64,000 bases of DNA from Telopea speciosissima (taxonomy: Eukaryota; Streptophyta; Magnoliopsida; Proteales; Proteaceae): NCBI RefSeq assembly GCF_018873765.1, contig NC_057919.1, positions 20,128,698 through 20,192,697 of the forward strand, given 5' to 3'. Below, in pieces: positions 1 through 10,068 of the stretch. A model generated the notes under the pieces. That model was given only the letters and a program-made list of their open reading frames with translations. It did no database searches and was not told the origin of the DNA. Position 1 is the stretch's first letter. Each line of letters starts with the position of its first letter. A program made the position numbers and the translations under genes.

Positions 1-858
1 TTGTTTCTTTTCGTGTTTTGGTTGGTGTATGCTCTAACACAATGGTTCACAGCCTAGCGGTCTGGCGTTCCACTTTGAATGGTCTAACAACGCAGCAATA
101 AAACCACACAGTTCCTCGACTACTCAAGATCTAGGACTAGATTGTGCGGACCGAAACTTTGACATTATTAGATGTCCAAACAGTCCATGAAAGCACGGCT
201 CTTTTACCCGTGGTTTAGTCAAAACATAACGAACTAGTTCATCACACATTCTAGAACAACTTATCAGAAGGTAAATTAGATAATTCTCCTTAGTCTGCTA
301 GAAAGAGTAAAAATCAAATGTTAGAGGGTTGTGTTATCGGGACACCCACGAGAGGACGTTTACAAAATGTCACCTGGCATCAAATATCTGCAATGTGGTA
401 GCTTCAATGAGCCCAAATTTTGCAGCATTGCAGGCAAGTAAATCACATCTTCGGATTTATAAGTAGTTCAATCATTTCATTCAACTACGCTCTGATTGAT
501 TTGTAGTTAAGGCAAGCCAGCAGGCCAATTACTGATTTATGTTTACCTAGTATTCAATTAAAGAAATACCCAACACCCAATTGGATCCCCGTTTTCCTTT
601 TTCCTTCTGTTCATTAATCGAGCTTTGTGATTTCACTCCCAGGAAGAGGATTTTTAAAATGTCCTAACTCCAAGAGCTCGAAAGATTCCGCCCAACAAGG
701 TCAGATAATAGTACAACCACAATGTAGCTGCAAAAACTCATGTAAACTTGAACACCAAAATCGAACCCAACGTGGAACGATAAAGTGAGTAGAGTAAAAG
801 TAGACAGATAAGGGTGGAGGGGTAAGGAGTCGAGGAGGTAGGGTAGGATTTTAGTTAC
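1..858. other. No gene recognised; probable intron/flank of RRM fragment
   Basis: No coding exon or clear repeat is recognised here on either strand. On the minus strand it follows the splice donor that closes the RRM exon at 859, so it would be intron 1 of that gene if the gene is still real. I looked for the next expected RRM exon (RNP1-type residues followed by a helix) and did not find it. Confidence 0.3.
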
Positions 859-1181
859 CTGTGAACTTTGGGTGGAGCTCCTGAGCTGGGTAGACTGGTA
901 GCCATGGAATTCCCGAAAGAGGTTGAAAATCTCGCGAGGTTTTACGTCTTCAGGAGGCCCTGCGATATAAAGGGTTCGAACGTAATCTTGAGGTTGAGGA
1001 GGGCTTGTAGCATAGTGGGCGAACGGAGGCTGCGGCTGGTATTGCTAAGGTAGGTGAACCTGAGAAAGGAGCGACGGTGGAGGTACTGAAGCAGCCGCCC
1101 CGAGAGGTGGCGCTGGCGTTGGAGGATCCTAATATTATGGGGTAGTGAGAGTTGTGCAGACCCCACAGCTACGGTGTCCAT
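859..1181 (-). pseudogene. First exon of an RRM RNA-binding protein, decayed
   Basis: Read on the minus strand, the last third encodes the start of an RNA recognition motif: RTLYIAG (RNP2) followed by EDVKPREIFNLFREF and GYQSTQLRSS, ending CAG at 859 with a GTAAC splice donor next to it. This matches the N-terminal half of the RRM in a plant family of single-RRM proteins with a proline/glutamine-rich N-terminus (WHI3-like / RBPMS-like). The residues before it are P/Q-rich (PPTPAPPLGAAASVPPP, then QYQPQPPFAHY), as in that family. The frame has a TAG inside the P/Q segment (near 1051) and more stops further upstream, and the only nearby ATG (1179-1181) is in another frame, so I read it as a broken or relocated copy. 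RNP2 normally reads LYIAGLP; here it is LYIAGPP. The RNP1 half is not seen to the left. An intact gene using another start cannot be excluded. Confidence 0.55.
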
Positions 1182-1336
1182 TGAAGAAGAAGAGAAATTC
1201 CGATCGCTGACTTTTCATTCGTCAAGTAGACGTGCGTCGAAGCAGCTGAACCTCCACCAAAGAATACCAATTCCGAGAGACAGATCATCATACATCACAT
1301 TCAACACATGTCATATTTTTCTTCATTACTGCCGCT

Positions 1337-1475
1337 TGCCCATCCTGCCTGTGTCCTTCCTGACATAGGCAGGGGCGCAATGACCGCTTTACCCATTGCC
1401 CAAGATTCCTGCCTCGATGGGATAAAGGCCGTTGTTGCGCCCTGCATGTGTGAGGAAGCACACAGGTAGGATGGA
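1337..1475. repeat. Short inverted-repeat element (MITE-like hairpin)
   Basis: The two ends pair over roughly 55 bases with few mismatches: GCCCATCCTGCCTGTGT at the left against GTCCATCCTACCTGTGT (reverse complement of the right end), then CTTCCT, GCAGGG and GCGCAA blocks. The loop is short. This is the form of a small non-autonomous DNA transposon. The GCGCAATGACC motif recurs in elements at 22.4 kb and 58.4 kb. I did not find a convincing target duplication. Confidence 0.55.
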
Positions 1476-1794
1476 CAGCCGATAGTAGAGGAGCAAAATC
1501 CTCTCATGTACAATTTAATATGGAAGCGTGGACCTTGCACATGCATGGGACCAATGAGAGTTCATGCAGAAGCTTCATGGGAGTGTGGATTTCCACCTGT
1601 CATATGGGCGGGGTGATCATTTCGACCTCCACTGTGTCAGTCACTTCCCACACAAATAACTTTTTTCCTATAGAATTTATTGTCATTCACAAGATTTAAA
1701 TTTCAATCCCATTACCACAATCTATAGAATAAAATGGCCTTTCAATATTTAAAATTGAATTACGAATTGATTATTCATATATTAAATTAATCTA

Positions 1795-3431
1795 GGGAAA
1801 TTTTCATGTACCTCCCCTGAGGTATAACGTAATTACAAAAACATCTCTAAGTTTTAGGAAATTTTGCATGTCCCCCTGAGGTTTTTAAAAGTTAACACAT
1901 GCCTCCATTCCGTTAATTTATGACCAACAATATTAAAATTAAGGGATAAAGTGACAAAAATGCCTTTGTAAGTAGGAAAAAAACAAGCAACTCATCTTCC
2001 CCAAATTGTTTAGGATTTGAAAAAAAAAGAAGATGAATTATAAATATCCTTCCTAGAATTCGAAACAGAGAAGAAGTTGATTGTCCATCACATACAGCTT
2101 TCCCTCGGAAACCAAACCAAACCCATCCCCATAAGGAAGGCCCTCTCTAACATTTTCATTTTCATTTTCAAGGTGGATTCAAGCAAATGGAGAACTTCAC
2201 CAAGAATCCCCACAACTAATTTTGCCTACTTAAGAAGAGTAAGTATTTCTACCTCTCATTTAATGGTAATGAAAGGCGAGAACTTACAAGATCCCTACCA
2301 CGGCTAAGAGAAGCTTTTTATGCATAGAGTGCTCTTTTGAATGAAAGATCATGAGAGCCTGGAGATGATAAAGGACATTCTGTAATCTTCTGAGATTATA
2401 CCCAAAGCAGAAGAGTGGTGGTCCATAGCCTTCAATGCGGAAGAGCTCAGACTCGTAGTCTCTTCAAAGTAAAAACTTAAAAAAGATCGAAATTTTAATA
2501 CCCTGATAGTGATGGTGACTATCAAAGGAACCCATTTGCAATACGTTACGTTTTTATGTTTCAGTGATCCCATTCAACAACATGGGTCAGGGTATTTTCT
2601 GATTTCCCGTTCCTGCTTAAGCTGAAGTTGTAGCTTTCCCCTTGCAGAAAAAACTCTGCTTTGACATTATTGGAAAGAGTTTTATTTCATTTCACTTACC
2701 TCCATTACTCAAATGAATGCTTTCACAGTCAAGTGGAAGGAAACCAAATTGAATTTAATGAGTGTAAGGTGAAGTAGTGGCCCCATTAATTAGTGTCATT
2801 GTGCAATTAATATTCACATGATCACTTCACTCCGAGATTCTTACCTTAGTTGAATGGAAGGGAGGGGGGACCCTGCTTGCATTCAATTACAGCTTTCAAA
2901 CAGTTTTATTTTTCTTTTACCAAATTAGAAGCTTAATTTGGCCAACCAAAATTTGGTCTAGAATTGAAGAAACCTATTACCAACTATCAATAGTACCTTT
3001 CAGTACAAGCCATTTGTAAACAGAGCTAAATTCAATTCAATGCAAATCCTTTTTACGTTGGATACTTTCTTCCCCTTCTTTTTTTTTATCTTTTCTATAG
3101 TTTCTTTCAATTTACAACTCACCTGCATCTCTGTTCTGAGTATTAGGTACTTTCACCTAATGAATTAAGGAATAATATCCCACCAACAGCTTCCTGGAAG
3201 GATACCTGCAACTCATCTTCTCTTTTTTCAAACCTTAATGCAGGATTTTTTTTTCTTACAAGGGCATTTTTGTCACTCTACCCCTTTATTTTAACACCGT
3301 TAGTCCTAAACTAACAGAATGGGCGCATGTGTTAATTTTTAAGAACCTCAAGAGGGTACGTGAAATTTTCCAAAACTTAGGAGTGTTTTTGTAATTACGT
3401 GATACCTCAGAGGAATACGTGAAAAATTCCC
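1795..3431. mobile_element. Mutator-like non-autonomous element with long TIRs
   Basis: The ends form a terminal inverted repeat of about 170 bp. The left end reads GGGAAATTTTCATGTACCTC and the reverse complement of the right end GGGAATTTTTCACGTATTCC; both continue through CTGAGGTAT, CGTAATTACAAAAACA and on to GTGACAAAAATGCC. It is flanked by 9-bp direct repeats, ATTAATCTA (1786-1794) and ATTAATTTA (3432-3440), one mismatch. Long TIRs with 9-bp duplications are the mark of Mutator-superfamily elements. The 1.3-kb interior has no transposase; its open frames (for example 2077-2307 plus) are short and unrecognised. It sits at the left edge of the UGT-A duplication unit. Confidence 0.8.
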
Positions 3432-5015
3432 ATTAATTTATTAGGATCTCACATTTCATATGAACAGACAACAATTACTTGATTCATTAACGTCATTTTG
3501 TGTTAAGGTGTACATGCTAAAATTCTCAAACCATTTTTATTTTTTATTTTTGGTAAAAAATTCTCAAACCATTAAAATACCCAAAATCACATTCTTGCAT
3601 AATTTAATATTACGTGGGTTTCACTATTCTAACTAGGATTTTATGACTAAAATAATTAATATTAATTTTATAATAATTTTACTGGCCTCGTTGTACATTA
3701 CAAAGGATCACACCAAAATTGACCTTCTATAAAAAATTTCACAAAATATTAATTTAGAGAGATTTTAGGCTAATACACTAATATTAATTATTAGTCGACT
3801 GATTTGGTCCAACCATTTAGAATAGAGTAGAATGTGCGAAAGGAATGTGAGATTATCAACTTCTTTATTGATCATAGCAGTTAAAACCTGAAACATCATA
3901 AGAAACAAAACTGGAGATTAAGGACCTCCCCAACGAGTTTAGATCTGCTACCCACATGGGGATGAGTGTGGATAGATCTGAACCCACCATGGGGGTGTGG
4001 GACCCACGCCCCATGGAGGTTTCGGATCTGTCCTCACCTGTCTCCATGTGGATAGCAGATCTGAACTCGTTGGCTAAGCTAACTGTGAAAAATATCCAAC
4101 TTGGTGAACCATTCACCAAGATGGCTAAGCTAACTGTGTGAACACATTCCATAATAAGTTGAATCCAATTCAACAGTAACTGATAGAATTGGACTGTGAC
4201 AATATCCCAAATTGACATGGTTAGAAGTCTTTGACTGGTCACTTTTGATGGTCATGGCTTGTAGAAAATTGATAGGTAGAAAGAAGTAAGAGTTACTAGT
4301 TATTGGGGGTTGACTCACCCTAGTAAAGGCTGTCAACTGGTTCAGTTTTGGGTTTGGTTTTTATATATTGTAATCAAAATCAAACTAATATCAAATAATT
4401 TTCATAACCTTAAAACTGTAACTATATTGAATTGGCTTGTATTTATTTGGTTTTGTTCGATTTGTACACGATCTCAGTAATTCGATTTAAGTGAAAATAA
4501 TCGACTAAAACAAATAAAATTACTAAGAAATTACAACCTCATGAAGATACAAACCCACAATGTCAAATCTAGTACTTTCAACCTTTTTTACAAAACTCAA
4601 CTAAGAAATGCATAGTATATAATTATTTCACACGACTCAACAAAAACACATAATTGTAAGATTTAGTATAATTTAAGTGTGGTATGTATCCGGTTCGATT
4701 TATACGTACCACACTTTATTCAATTCAGTTAGATTCAAACACACATTTTTAATCTAACATCCACATCGAATCAAATTTCACTTTTTAAAATCAAAATCGA
4801 ATAAAATTTTTCAATTTGATTCAGGTTAAACAGCCAATTACGATTTCCGTTTCATTCTAAAGTAACAAGGTGCATAAAATTTAGAGAGCAAGCTCTTCCC
4901 CATGGATTGAAGGGGAACAAAGTGAACTAACCAGAAGGCACAATTTGACTCATAAAGAGGCAGTTTTCAATCACCCATGATCAGGGTCATATAGTGTGCA
5001 GAGGATATCGGGAAC
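3432..5015. repeat. 5' part of UGT-A duplication unit
   Basis: This stretch has a clear second copy in the UGT-B unit. 3440-3850 matches 8955-9330, 3850-4140 matches 9380-9545, 4140-4240 matches 10310-10395 and 4255-5010 matches 11065-11820, all in the same order and orientation. The B copy has extra sequence at about 9545-10310 and 10500-11060. The part at 4330-4850 is rich in ATTCGATTT/AAACCAAA motifs typical of old dispersed plant repeats. No gene is seen; the ORF at 3865-4242 (minus) has no recognisable motif. Confidence 0.7.
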
Positions 5016-5640
5016 AATGGGGCATTAGGGCCTGCATGATAACACTTTTGTTTCTGGGTCATATTTTTATTTTAGATAAATTTTTTTATTTTTAATACTG
5101 AGCTAAATTTCATGACAAAAAAATGTGTATGATAACGCATAGTAAATTCCATATCTTGGCCAGAAAAGAAACAAAAATACGTTTGTTGCGCAATAATTTT
5201 TGTTTCTGAAACTTCAATAAAATTTCCCAAAATTTTGGTGAAGTTGGGGGAGTGGTAGTGGTGCGATAGTGGATTAGTGGTGGTGGAGGTAGAGATGGCG
5301 CTGATGATGGTGGAGGTGGTTCTGGAGGTGGTAGTGGTGGTGGCAGTGGAGGTGGTGCCGTGGTGTCGAGATAAATCGAACGCCCCCACCCCCTTATTTT
5401 TGAAGAGAAGTTTCAAATTGGAATTTTTTTTTTTTTTTGGTCCTATTTCCTAATAAACAGATTTCATTTTGGTTTTTTTCTCTGGTCAAAAATTTTAAAA
5501 ACAAAGGAGAGAAATAGAAATGTTTTTCATGGCCTTTTTGACTTCTTGTCTACTTTCTCCGAAGAGGAGTGTTTGGACAATGATTTATACGCATGACGTA
5601 ATTGATCAGATCAGAAAAAAACTTTCAAAGAAATGTTTCT
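5016..5640. other. Repeat-derived sequence with GGT-rich microsatellite
   Basis: This part of the UGT-A upstream region lacks a counterpart in the B unit. 5225-5365 is a degenerate GGT/GTG tract (translating as Thr/Ser-rich or Gly-rich in all frames, hence the spurious 114-codon minus ORF). It is flanked by text such as GCCTGCATGATAACACTTTTG, which resembles a hAT-type MITE end, and by T-rich runs. No gene is recognised. Confidence 0.5.
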
Positions 5641-6140
5641 AGAAAAGTAGAGGATCCAAATTTGAGGAAGACACAAAGTTAGGGCTTCCCAAATGTTTAG
5701 TGGACAGCGACACATAAAAGTCGTGGAAAAACCATGAGATATGAGACGTGACGCATGTGCATACATAATTATTTTTGGGGAAACAGTTTTCTGTATGGGA
5801 ATGTGGCTTACATGAGTACTCTCACGTGTCTATCTCTTTGATCTCTTTGACATAAGGAGGAGAGATATAGATTCATGGGAGTGCTGGCACTCCCGGACAG
5901 AGAATTTTTTCCCTTATTTTCGCCATTCAAACTTGCAGAGACAACCTTGCAGAGATGTGTGCTTCTACGAAAACTCGAAATTAAAAGAGAGTTCCAGAGA
6001 GAGAGAGAGAGTCTAAGAGAGAGAAGGGCCCAAAGTTGAAAAAGCAGTAGTTTCACTTTCAGAGAAGTGATTTCCAACTTAGTTTCTTCTAGCTTCAGCC
6101 TTCAATCAGAAACCTCGATACTTACTTTGATCTGCTTGTC
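5640..6140 (+). promoter_or_regulatory. UGT-A upstream region shared with UGT-B
   Basis: From CCCAAATGTTTAGTGGACA (about 5687) to the GA-rich tract at 5990-6025 this region is conserved in UGT-B at 13845-14080, up to the point where the 1.36-kb inverted-repeat element is inserted in B. It includes a GAGA microsatellite and the string GGGCCCAAAGTTGAAA. Conservation between copies and closeness to the TATA box suggest it is the native proximal promoter. Confidence 0.5.
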
Positions 6141-6150
6141 TTTATATATA
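6141..6150 (+). promoter_or_regulatory. TATA box of UGT-A
   Basis: TTTATATATA lies 106 bases before the UGT-A start codon, followed by a CT-repeat leader (6195-6211) common in plant 5' UTRs. UGT-B has the same box at 15550-15557. Because the box lies inside the upstream open extension of the frame (6067-6255), that extension cannot be protein and the start is the ATG at 6256. Confidence 0.75.
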
Positions 6151-6255
6151 GTTGTAGACTTGACATTGGGTCTCCACTTAGAGTTCTTTCTTCTCTCTCT
6201 CTCTCTCTCTTGTTTTTTAGTTCATTTTACCCTGTCCAACCTAAACTTGTTGTCA

Positions 6256-7722
6256 ATGGGTTCTGAACCACATCAACTTCATACTTTCTTCTTCCCCCTC
6301 ATGGCTCAAGGCCATTTGCTCCCAGCCATAGACATGGCCAGGCTATTCGCAAGCCGTGGAGTTAAGGTAACCATAATCACCACTCCCCTCAACGCACCCC
6401 TCTTCTCCAAGACCATCGACCGTGATAACCAGTTGGGTCTTGACATATCTGTTCAGCTCATCCCATTCCCTTCAGAAGAGGCTGGCTTACCCCAAGGCTG
6501 CGAGAATATAAGCTCCATTACCAATTTCTCTGAAATGGCCCCCAGATTCTTCAATGCTCTTGATTTGTTCCAAAACCCCTTACAGGAGCTTCTTCAAAAC
6601 CATAGCCCTGATTGCCTTGTTGCCGATATGTTCTTCCCCTGGGCTACAGACATCGCTGCCAAGTTTGGAATACCAAGGCTCATCTTTCATGGCACCAGTT
6701 TCTTCTCTCTCTGCGTCTTGGACAGCTTGAAACGATATACACCTCATGAGAACATTAAATCCGAGACCGAAAACTTCATTGTGCCAGGTCTTCCTGATCA
6801 GATAGAGCTGATGAGGTCTCAGTTGCCCAACCATTTGAAAACACCAAGCGATCTGGGCAAGTTGCTTGAACGCGTCAGAGAATCAGAGGGAAATTGCTAT
6901 GGAGTATTGGTGAACAGCTTCTATGAGTTGGAGCCTGCTTATGCGGATCACTACAGGAAAGTCATAGGAAGGAAGGCTTGGAACATAGGCCCTGTTTCAC
7001 TCAGCAACAGGGACATTGCATATAAAGCCCAGAGGGGTAACATAGCTTCCATTGATGAGCACGCGTGCCTGAGTTGGCTCGATTCAAAGAAACCCAATTC
7101 GGTGCTGTATGTGAGCTTCGGGAGCGTGGCCCGTTTCACTGATTCTCAGATGCTTGAGATTGCTATGGGGCTCGAGGATTCAGGGTACCCATTCATTTGG
7201 GTTGTGAGATCGAAGGAAGAGGATGAGCAGAGATGGATGCCAGAAGGGTTTGAAGAGAGGATTAAAGGGAAGGGTCTGATAATAAGGGATTGGGCACCTC
7301 AAGTTTTGATCTTGGACCATCCTGCCGTGGGAGGGTTCGTGACCCATTGTGGATGGAATTCGACGCTTGAAAGCGTGAGTGCAGGGGTGCCCATGATCAC
7401 TTGGCCGTTGTTTGCAGAGCAGTTCTACAATGAGAAGCTGGTGACACAAGTGTTAAGGATAGGAGTGTGTGTAGGGGCTCATGAATGGAGTAAATTTGGA
7501 GGAGGAGGAGGAGGAGAAAAGGCAGCTGCAGTGAAGAGAGAGGACATAGAGAAGGCTGTGGAGCAGTTAATGGGTGGTGGAGAAGAAGCAGAGCGAATGA
7601 GGAACAGAGCTATGGAGCTCAAAGAGATGGCGAGAAGTGCTGTTGAAGGTGGAGGGTCTTCTTACACCGACTTGACAGCTTTGATTGAGGAGCTGGGGTT
7701 GCATCCACAGCCGGCAGTCTAG
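6256..7722 (+). CDS. UGT-A: UDP-glycosyltransferase, UGT73 type, intact
   Basis: A single-exon family-1 glycosyltransferase of 488 residues, the usual length. It should transfer a sugar from a UDP-sugar to a hydroxyl of a small molecule in the cytosol. The N-terminal acceptor domain has the catalytic His20 in MAQGH and its partner Asp124 in VADMFFPW. The C-terminal donor domain has the 44-residue PSPG box at about 346-389, from WAPQ through HCGWNSTLES to FAEQ; the final Gln usually goes with UDP-glucose use. ARLFASRG after the His, the acceptor-side text and lack of introns fit the UGT73 group (scopoletin, flavonoid and triterpenoid glucosyltransferases); the acceptor is unknown. The ATG at 6256 is chosen because the paralogues all start MGSE or MDSE here and a TATA box lies just upstream. 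Odd: a run of six Gly near residue 420. UGT-B is its closest relative. Confidence 0.93.
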   Translation: MGSEPHQLHTFFFPLMAQGHLLPAIDMARLFASRGVKVTIITTPLNAPLFSKTIDRDNQLGLDISVQLIPFPSEEAGLPQGCENISSITNFSEMAPRFFNALDLFQNPLQELLQNHSPDCLVADMFFPWATDIAAKFGIPRLIFHGTSFFSLCVLDSLKRYTPHENIKSETENFIVPGLPDQIELMRSQLPNHLKTPSDLGKLLERVRESEGNCYGVLVNSFYELEPAYADHYRKVIGRKAWNIGPVSLSNRDIAYKAQRGNIASIDEHACLSWLDSKKPNSVLYVSFGSVARFTDSQMLEIAMGLEDSGYPFIWVVRSKEEDEQRWMPEGFEERIKGKGLIIRDWAPQVLILDHPAVGGFVTHCGWNSTLESVSAGVPMITWPLFAEQFYNEKLVTQVLRIGVCVGAHEWSKFGGGGGGEKAAAVKREDIEKAVEQLMGGGEEAERMRNRAMELKEMARSAVEGGGSSYTDLTALIEELGLHPQPAV

Positions 7723-8930
7723 AATCTATATTAAATTCCAAATTTATTCTGCTCTTTTTGTTTTTAAATCATGGATAAGGTATGGTGATCTTATAAACAG
7801 ATAGATGGAGATAAGGGATAAGAATGCTACATTTCTTGTGTTTGCTGTAAGGTCCATTGTGACCAGTGGATGTTAACCTGTTCATATTTTATATTTGGCT
7901 TCAAATTTGAAAGGTTACTCATGAGCCCAAATAGAAGAAGAAAGAAGAATGATTATGAAGACCCTGATTATTTGTTAGGTAAAATGTTCTCTAGAGACGT
8001 AAGATTGCGAATATACATGGGTTATTTATTTTATTTTTTTAGGGAAGAATTTTCTGTCTGAGAACTTAGTCGATGTGACAACATTGGGGCCAATAGGAAT
8101 GCAAGCGAAAGCATCAATAAGAATGAGATTTTTGCCTTTTATAGGGTAAGGTAGTCATTTTATAACATCATGTGTTTGAGCGCCAGAGCTACACTCCCAA
8201 ACAAAGTCCTTTCCCCCTTTTTTTTTTTTGTCCTTACAGAGAAAAAAATATAATAAAAAAAGAATGTGAGTTGAAGTAAAAGACTTGAAATCATATACTT
8301 TTCATAAATATATTTCATCAAAATAAAAATTTCAAGACAAAAAGGAAAAAGGTCTATCACGTGATTGTGAATGTTTCAATGTCTCATCTCTCCTCGCTCT
8401 CTATGTTTAATATCGTTTCTTCATGAAAGACCTTGTATACATTTTTTTTTGGGTGGAATTGCATGGAGCAAAGATGAGGAGAGAGTTAGACACAAGGAAA
8501 CGTTAGGGTACATTATATAATTAAACATGGATTCAATATACGTATGAGAGAGAATACTGTCAGTTGTGTTTTTGGGTAGAAAAAATGATGTCAAGTTGCA
8601 TAGTATATAGTAGCGCCTCTTTATATCTATCTATCACTTTCCTCTTAAGAAATGACTTATCTACCTCCTACTGTGAAGGAAAGATCCATACAGGAAGCAC
8701 TAGCGTACGCTATGCAGTCAGACAACATTCTTTCTCCCTTATATTATTACATTATTTTGTCAAATTTATTTGAAATTTTCACATAACCTTACCACATGAC
8801 AAAATATAGGTTAAGGAGGCAGGCCTTCCTAGGTGGGCTTAAGTGAGGGCCTTTTGCTTAAGAGACCATGCATCATTTAGTAAGAAATAACAATCTTTGT
8901 AATTAGTGGAATGATAACAACCAACAAATT
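7723..8930. repeat. 3' flank of UGT-A, duplicated behind UGT-B
   Basis: Matches the UGT-B 3' side in order: 7790-8035 pairs with 17255-17510, and 8040-8930 with 22085-23215, the B copy being split by a 4.4-kb transposon. It contains degenerate MITE-like text such as CACTAGCGTATGCTA and CTATATCTATCTATC (8600-8720). The pre-insertion form of the transposon target (GGTTATTTATTTTATTTT) is visible at about 8018-8040. No gene is recognised. Confidence 0.65.
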
Positions 8931-8944
8931 ACTTGATTCATTAA

Positions 8945-9924
8945 CAATAAATTAATTTTATTAGGATTTCATGTATCATATGAACAACCAACAATTACTT
9001 GATTCATTAACATCATTTAATATGTTAAGGTGTGTATGTTAAAATTTTCCAACCATTAATGCTCAAAATCACATTTTTGCGTAATTTAATATTATGTGGG
9101 TTTCACTAGTCCAGTTGAGATTTTATATGACTAAAACAATTAATATTAATTTTATAATAATTTTACTGGCCTCATTGTACATTACAAAGGGTCACACAAA
9201 AAATTGACCTTCTATAAAAAATTTCATAGAATATTAATTTGGAGAGATTTTAGGTTAATACACTAATATTAATTATTAGGGGTCTGATTTGGTCCAACCA
9301 TTGAGAATAGAGTGGAATGTGCAAAAATTCCTTGGACTCGCCTTGAAAAATAAAGACTACCATAAGAAAGAGAAAAAAAATGAGATTATCAATTTCTTTA
9401 CTGATCATAGCAGTTAGAACCTAAAGCATCGTAATAAACAAAACTGGAGATAAAGGGTCTCTTCGACGAATGCCATAGTTAGGGAAAAATGCCCAACTTG
9501 GTGAACCATTCACTAAAATGGCTAAGCTAAATTGGGTGAACTCATTGTTAAATTTTAAAGTTTAACTTTTGGAATTATCTTTTTTTATTTTTATTTTTGA
9601 GAGATGTAGTAAAGAATTTATGTATTTTGTGTGTTTGCCTTGTTATTTGAGCTTGCTTGCACATTTTCCAAATCACCCTCCACCCATCCACTTCCCAAAT
9701 CAAGACCTCTTTCTTATGTCCCTATTTCCCAAGCCCCCCTTTCCCATGTGAGCATTCATTCCTTGAGTGACCCTTTCCCATTCTAACATCATTTCCACGT
9801 GCCATCTTCTCCATTCATATCTCTCGGTTCACATAACTTCAACCTTGAAAATTGGTCAATTGCCTTGATCTTCTCCTTTCACTTACCTATAAATAGAATC
9901 CCATTTCTCTAGGATTTGGGTTTT
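8945..9924. repeat. 5' part of UGT-B duplication unit (first segment)
   Basis: 8955-9545 is the second copy of 3440-4140 upstream of UGT-A. From about 9545 the sequence is not shared with A: a T-rich stretch followed by C/A-rich text (9660-9900) with no recognisable gene. A short direct duplication, CAACAATTACTTGATTCATT, occurs at about 8925 and 8990. Confidence 0.6.
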
Positions 9925-10068
9925 CTGTAGTGCGACATGGTGTGTAGTGCACCATCCAATGGCCCTACATGCTCGGGCATGCAGTCCAACACACAAGTGG
10001 GGTGTTGGGTTGCATGCTCAAATGCTGCAGGCCATCGGATGTGCACTACACACCATGTCACGCTACAG
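9925..10068. repeat. 144-bp near-palindromic hairpin element
   Basis: The left arm CTGTAGTGCGACATGGTGTG and the right arm's reverse complement CTGTAGCGTGACATGGTGTG continue in parallel through TAGTGCAC and ATCC...TGGCC, giving arms of about 42 bases around a loop of about 60 bases that is itself partly self-complementary (ATGCTCGGGCATGCAG). This looks like a small MITE; a hairpin RNA gene would have the same shape. No target duplication was found. Confidence 0.6.

Noticed and set aside
5072-5416. 114-codon Thr/Ser-rich minus frame
   Set aside because: Product of the GGT microsatellite.
6067-6255. 63-codon N-terminal extension of UGT-A
   Set aside because: It contains the TATA box and CT-repeat leader; all paralogues start at the MGSE/MDSE codon.
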